Source: Prochilodus magdalenae
Lineage: Eukaryota; Chordata; Actinopteri; Characiformes; Prochilodontidae
Assembly: GCA_024036415.1 (NCBI GenBank)
Contig: JAMWET010003098.1
Span: 555,501 to 619,500 of the forward strand
Length of the DNA: 64,000 bases
Direction: 5' to 3'
Each line of letters starts with the position of its first letter. The first letter of the stretch is position 1. The position numbers were made by a program, and so were the translations under genes. Positions 60,906 through 64,000 of this stretch are shown here, one piece after another. The notes beneath the pieces are model-generated. The model saw nothing but the letters and a program-made list of their open reading frames with translations, did not search any database and had not been told where the DNA came from.

Positions 60906-62089
60906 TCCCACCAAAACGGTATGAACATAACAGACTGCGCCTATATTAGGCCACCCAATTGAGGCAATTCTGATTGAAAGTGGGAAGAATAATAACCACG
61001 TAAATGCGTGTATCTGATTACTTTCCCAACTGGAAGGTTTTAGTATGTCCTGTCCAAGTGTGTTTGTGCCATAGTGGAAGAATATAACATTCATCATGGC
61101 GAGAGACAGATACTGGTGTGCAGAGGAGAATAAATTTATGCTTATTTATTTATACATACAAATGTTTAAACAGGTATATGGGCAAATGGACGGCAGTGGG
61201 TTTACACATACTATAGAGCAAATAAAAAAATAAAACAACTATAGAAGTTTATCAAATCAGCATATTACTAAATTAGAACTATGCTTAGGTAACATGCTAC
61301 TGTTCGTCTCTGACTGGACGTGATGTTTGTTGTCATAATATCTACACAAAGTGGAGATGTATTTTTCTGCCTTATGTTTTGACATTTATGGCCTGAACTG
61401 ACAGCCTGGCTCTAATAGTTTTGGTTTGCCACTGCTGTGCAGTAATATAAAATCTCCACAGCTTCTTGAAATATGCATGTAGACATTCTAACATTTTATG
61501 GTATCTGTCTGCACACTCATCCATTAGAAACAATGGAAATGATTCCATGCAACCAGGTTTTCAGCAGTATTACATCTTGGCAAAGACACACAGGCCATTC
61601 TTGGGGTTACTGCATGGTCAATCCTCCTGTGAGAGCTCTCTGATTTAATCAATCTCCACTCCATCTCCAGCCAAAATCAATCTCCCTCCACTAGCGTAGC
61701 CAGCATGGGATGCTTGGTTAAGCTGCAGGGACGCAGGCAGGGCTGCCCCATGCCCACTGAGCGGTGGAGCAGGCCAGCCAAACGGACACACTCTGTGATG
61801 GAGGCCTCCAACACACACCGCCTTCGGATAAATGAATTGATGTTGATGAGCCCATCAATCAACACAGCGCTTGTCTTCAGCTTCCCTCCCTCATTTGTTG
61901 ATTTGGTAACAGACCTCTGGGAAGGGAGTTGTGGAATGTGGCTCTTGCCCTAATAGCATGTCATTTCTCTGGAGATTGCTCTTCTTGTGTTTAGTATGTG
62001 CACTTATTATAACATACTTTGAAGGCATCAACACAGCGTAATCCCCTTAAACAACGAAGGTACCAAAGTAGGTTTTCTGGAGCAATGCC
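60906..62089. other. Intergenic DNA, one GC-richer patch
   Basis: The 61660-61900 patch is repeat-free and GC-richer than its neighbours, with overlapping frames on both strands and no recognisable domain. It could be regulatory or a missed exon. Nothing else seen. Confidence 0.4.
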
Positions 62090-62362
62090 ACAGCAGAACA
62101 TCTTTTGGTTCCTTAAAGCTGTGGTTAAAAAATTGGTCCCTAAATGGTCCACACATTTTCCTCCCACCCAATTATAACCCATAGGGAAACGACAAATAGA
62201 GATAGGACTGGCTTGAGAACCTGTGTCTTAAAGAACCTTTCAGATAATGGTTCTTCAATGAATTCAGTTCCTAAGGTTCCTTTGGGAAACAAAATTGGTT
62301 TGACTTGTGTTGTATTACTCTGAAGAGCCTTTCGACACCTTTAGTTTTAAGAGTATTGAAAG
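62090..62362. mobile_element. Decayed MITE with AAAGAACC/GGTTCTT motifs
   Basis: Contains GGTTCCTTAAAG, AAAGAACCTTTCAGATAATG, GGTTCTTCAATGAATTC, AAGGTTCCTTTGGGAAAC and CGACACCTTTAGTTTTAAGA. These follow the layout of the abundant fish repeat also seen in fragment at 21383 (ending ...CACCTTTATTTTTAAGAGT). Outer ends are uncertain. Confidence 0.5.
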
Positions 62363-64000
62363 AGCCAGTAAGACTAGAACAAGCTTTAATCTCATTGGAT
62401 AAGCAGTAATGACCATTTTGCTTGCCATCGCTCCCTCATGCTTAAAGGAGGAATCTGTTCGGCCTCACCCTCAGAGGAGTTACAAACCACCTGAAAAAAT
62501 AAGGCTACACTTAATGAGTGCTTTAAGAGTCCTGTAAGTGGCTAGGCTAGCATGGTCCATCTGCAGCCAGCTATGAGAAACCTGCTCTCATTCCCGACAC
62601 TCTCTCACACTCTCTCTTTCCCTGTACTTTTCTCTCTCATGCTGGGATCCAAGTCTACAATGAAGTGAATTTAAGATGGAAAAAAGAAGTCTATCTCTCT
62701 CTCTCCACTGTGTTACTACTGACACTCTGCGGAACTGTTTTTCTACCCATGCTTCCCTTGAGGTTAGGCCGGGTAGATAGAGAATGCTGACTGGCCATGG
62801 GCCAAAGCAAATAAGGCCTTGAATAGTCATCATATAAGCAGAAGCATAATATAGGCTTTCTTTGCTATCAGGGTTAAAGATGAAAAAAGGGGGGGATACA
62901 CAGAAGAGAAGTTCTAGGGAACTTTAATAGTGCGGCTGTGTCACACAGGTTCTAGGCAGTGTTCCAAGTCACACTGGAGACTCTATCCAGAAACAATAAG
63001 AGGAGCTAGCTATCAACCATGCAGGAGCATGGCGTGTTTAATGATCAACAACAAACTGTTTGGCATTGTGTTAGTCAACTCTGCTGAGCGTCTGACTCTC
63101 ATAAGTCTGGTAAATATAACACGATTTCTGGGAGAGTGCAACCTCAGACCCTGTGGCAAGCTCTCACACCCCCGGTTAAATAAAGCCCCCCTCAGAAAAT
63201 GCAAATGAATACATAACATTGTGTTAGGCTACGAAATTATCTTGCAGTTCATTTACAATTGGTGATTTTAAAGGCACAGTGCCGAAAACACAAAAAGGCT
63301 TAAAGGGAGGTCAAAAACCGGTTAAGACTGTTTTGGGAACAAAGAACCCCTGAAATTACATAAGTGGGCATCAGGGTGGAGGAATAAAACACACAAAATG
63401 TAGAATAGGGTCTTTTTACAAAGTAATACTTTTTATGAACAGCTTCTGTCAGAATAAGCAAGACTTTTTATGTATATGTAACAATTTCAAGGAATGGAAA
63501 TTCATATAAGCAATAACACTAAGTCAGATCAGGTTTTTGTTTTTATACATATTTTGAGTTTTTAGGGGCATGTTTAGAATTCAAGCCTATTCAAGGCATC
63601 CAGTAGCAGATATACAAACTATACAGAACAAGTATGAAGCACTGAGAGTTGTAAGATTGACAGATAGATGAAAGATATAAGTATGAAAAGTATAAAATAA
63701 AAAAGCTAGTCCTTAGTGCGTTAAAGTATATGCTATAGTATAATGGAGGTGTAGTGGTAAACATGAGAGCAAATAAGAACTTGGCAAGGTAAACATTTCC
63801 TATGAATCCTGTATTCATAATGCACTATAAATGGATGTTTGCGATATTATATAGCATACATATCACAGCATAATACTTGGCATAAGCTTGTTTGATTTAT
63901 TGTCTAATAGTTATAATACTTAATAATGCAACAGTGTGCATAACATTGTGTGTGTAATAATGTCTTCATAACATCTTATAACATCCGCCGATAAGAACAC
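62363..64000. other. Intergenic DNA, nothing recognised
   Basis: Ordinary sequence to the end of the window, becoming AT-rich after 63400. A short CT-rich patch lies near 62600-62705. No supported gene or element. Confidence 0.4.

Overview
The window looks like a repeat-rich, gene-poor stretch of a teleost fish nuclear genome. The evidence is the mix of elements: several families of decayed Tc1-like transposons (TA target sites, an SDE block, an NDPxHT block), a hAT element, a TTAA-flanked piggyBac-type MITE, an L2-type LINE 3' end with the fish tail motif CTCTGGATAAGAGCGTCTGC, tRNA-SINE-like fragments, and very dense dinucleotide microsatellites. No base, codon or operon feature suggests a bacterium or virus. 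I cannot name the species.

I recognise no intact host protein-coding gene. Most long open frames are translations of (GA)n, (CTTT)n or polypyrimidine tracts, or lie inside transposon remnants. Two short minus-strand frames (57535-57650 and 59183-59350) have splice-site-like borders and are offered only as weak candidate exons of unrecognised proteins.

Layout. 1-9 kb: one copy of an unclassified dispersed repeat, AT-rich DNA, a TA-flanked Tc1-like element (4193-4778), then a 1.2-kb simple-sequence zone (CATCCCT minisatellite, polypyrimidine tract, GA arrays). 9-20 kb: a 385-bp Tc1 deletion derivative, a SINE that runs into a GT array, more GA and CTTT arrays, a diverged local duplication in which one copy carries a 247-bp MITE and the other does not, and a TTAA MITE. 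20-31 kb: a degenerate 45-bp minisatellite, a composite LINE/SINE-like repeat, a decayed MITE and two more copies of the unclassified repeat. 31-43 kb: mostly repeat-poor DNA with a long imperfect hairpin, a second MITE copy and a 470-bp GA/CAGA array. 43.5-48.5 kb: a transposon cluster (Tc1 N-terminal remnant, MITE abutting a hAT element, another Tc1 remnant, and a Tc1 transposase interrupted by a MITE). 48.5-64 kb: repeat-poor blocks that may hold regulatory DNA, a Tc1 fragment followed by an L2 LINE end, telomere-like degenerate repeats, a Tc1 derivative keeping only the DNA-binding end of its transposase, and small MITEs.

The clearest biology is transposon history. One ~247-bp MITE family, with termini like TCGTCGCTGTCC, is present in four full copies and one decayed copy. 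One copy sits at a TA inside a Tc1 transposase gene. Another has a related site without the insertion 1.7 kb away. A third directly abuts a hAT element. I found no convincing novel functional system.
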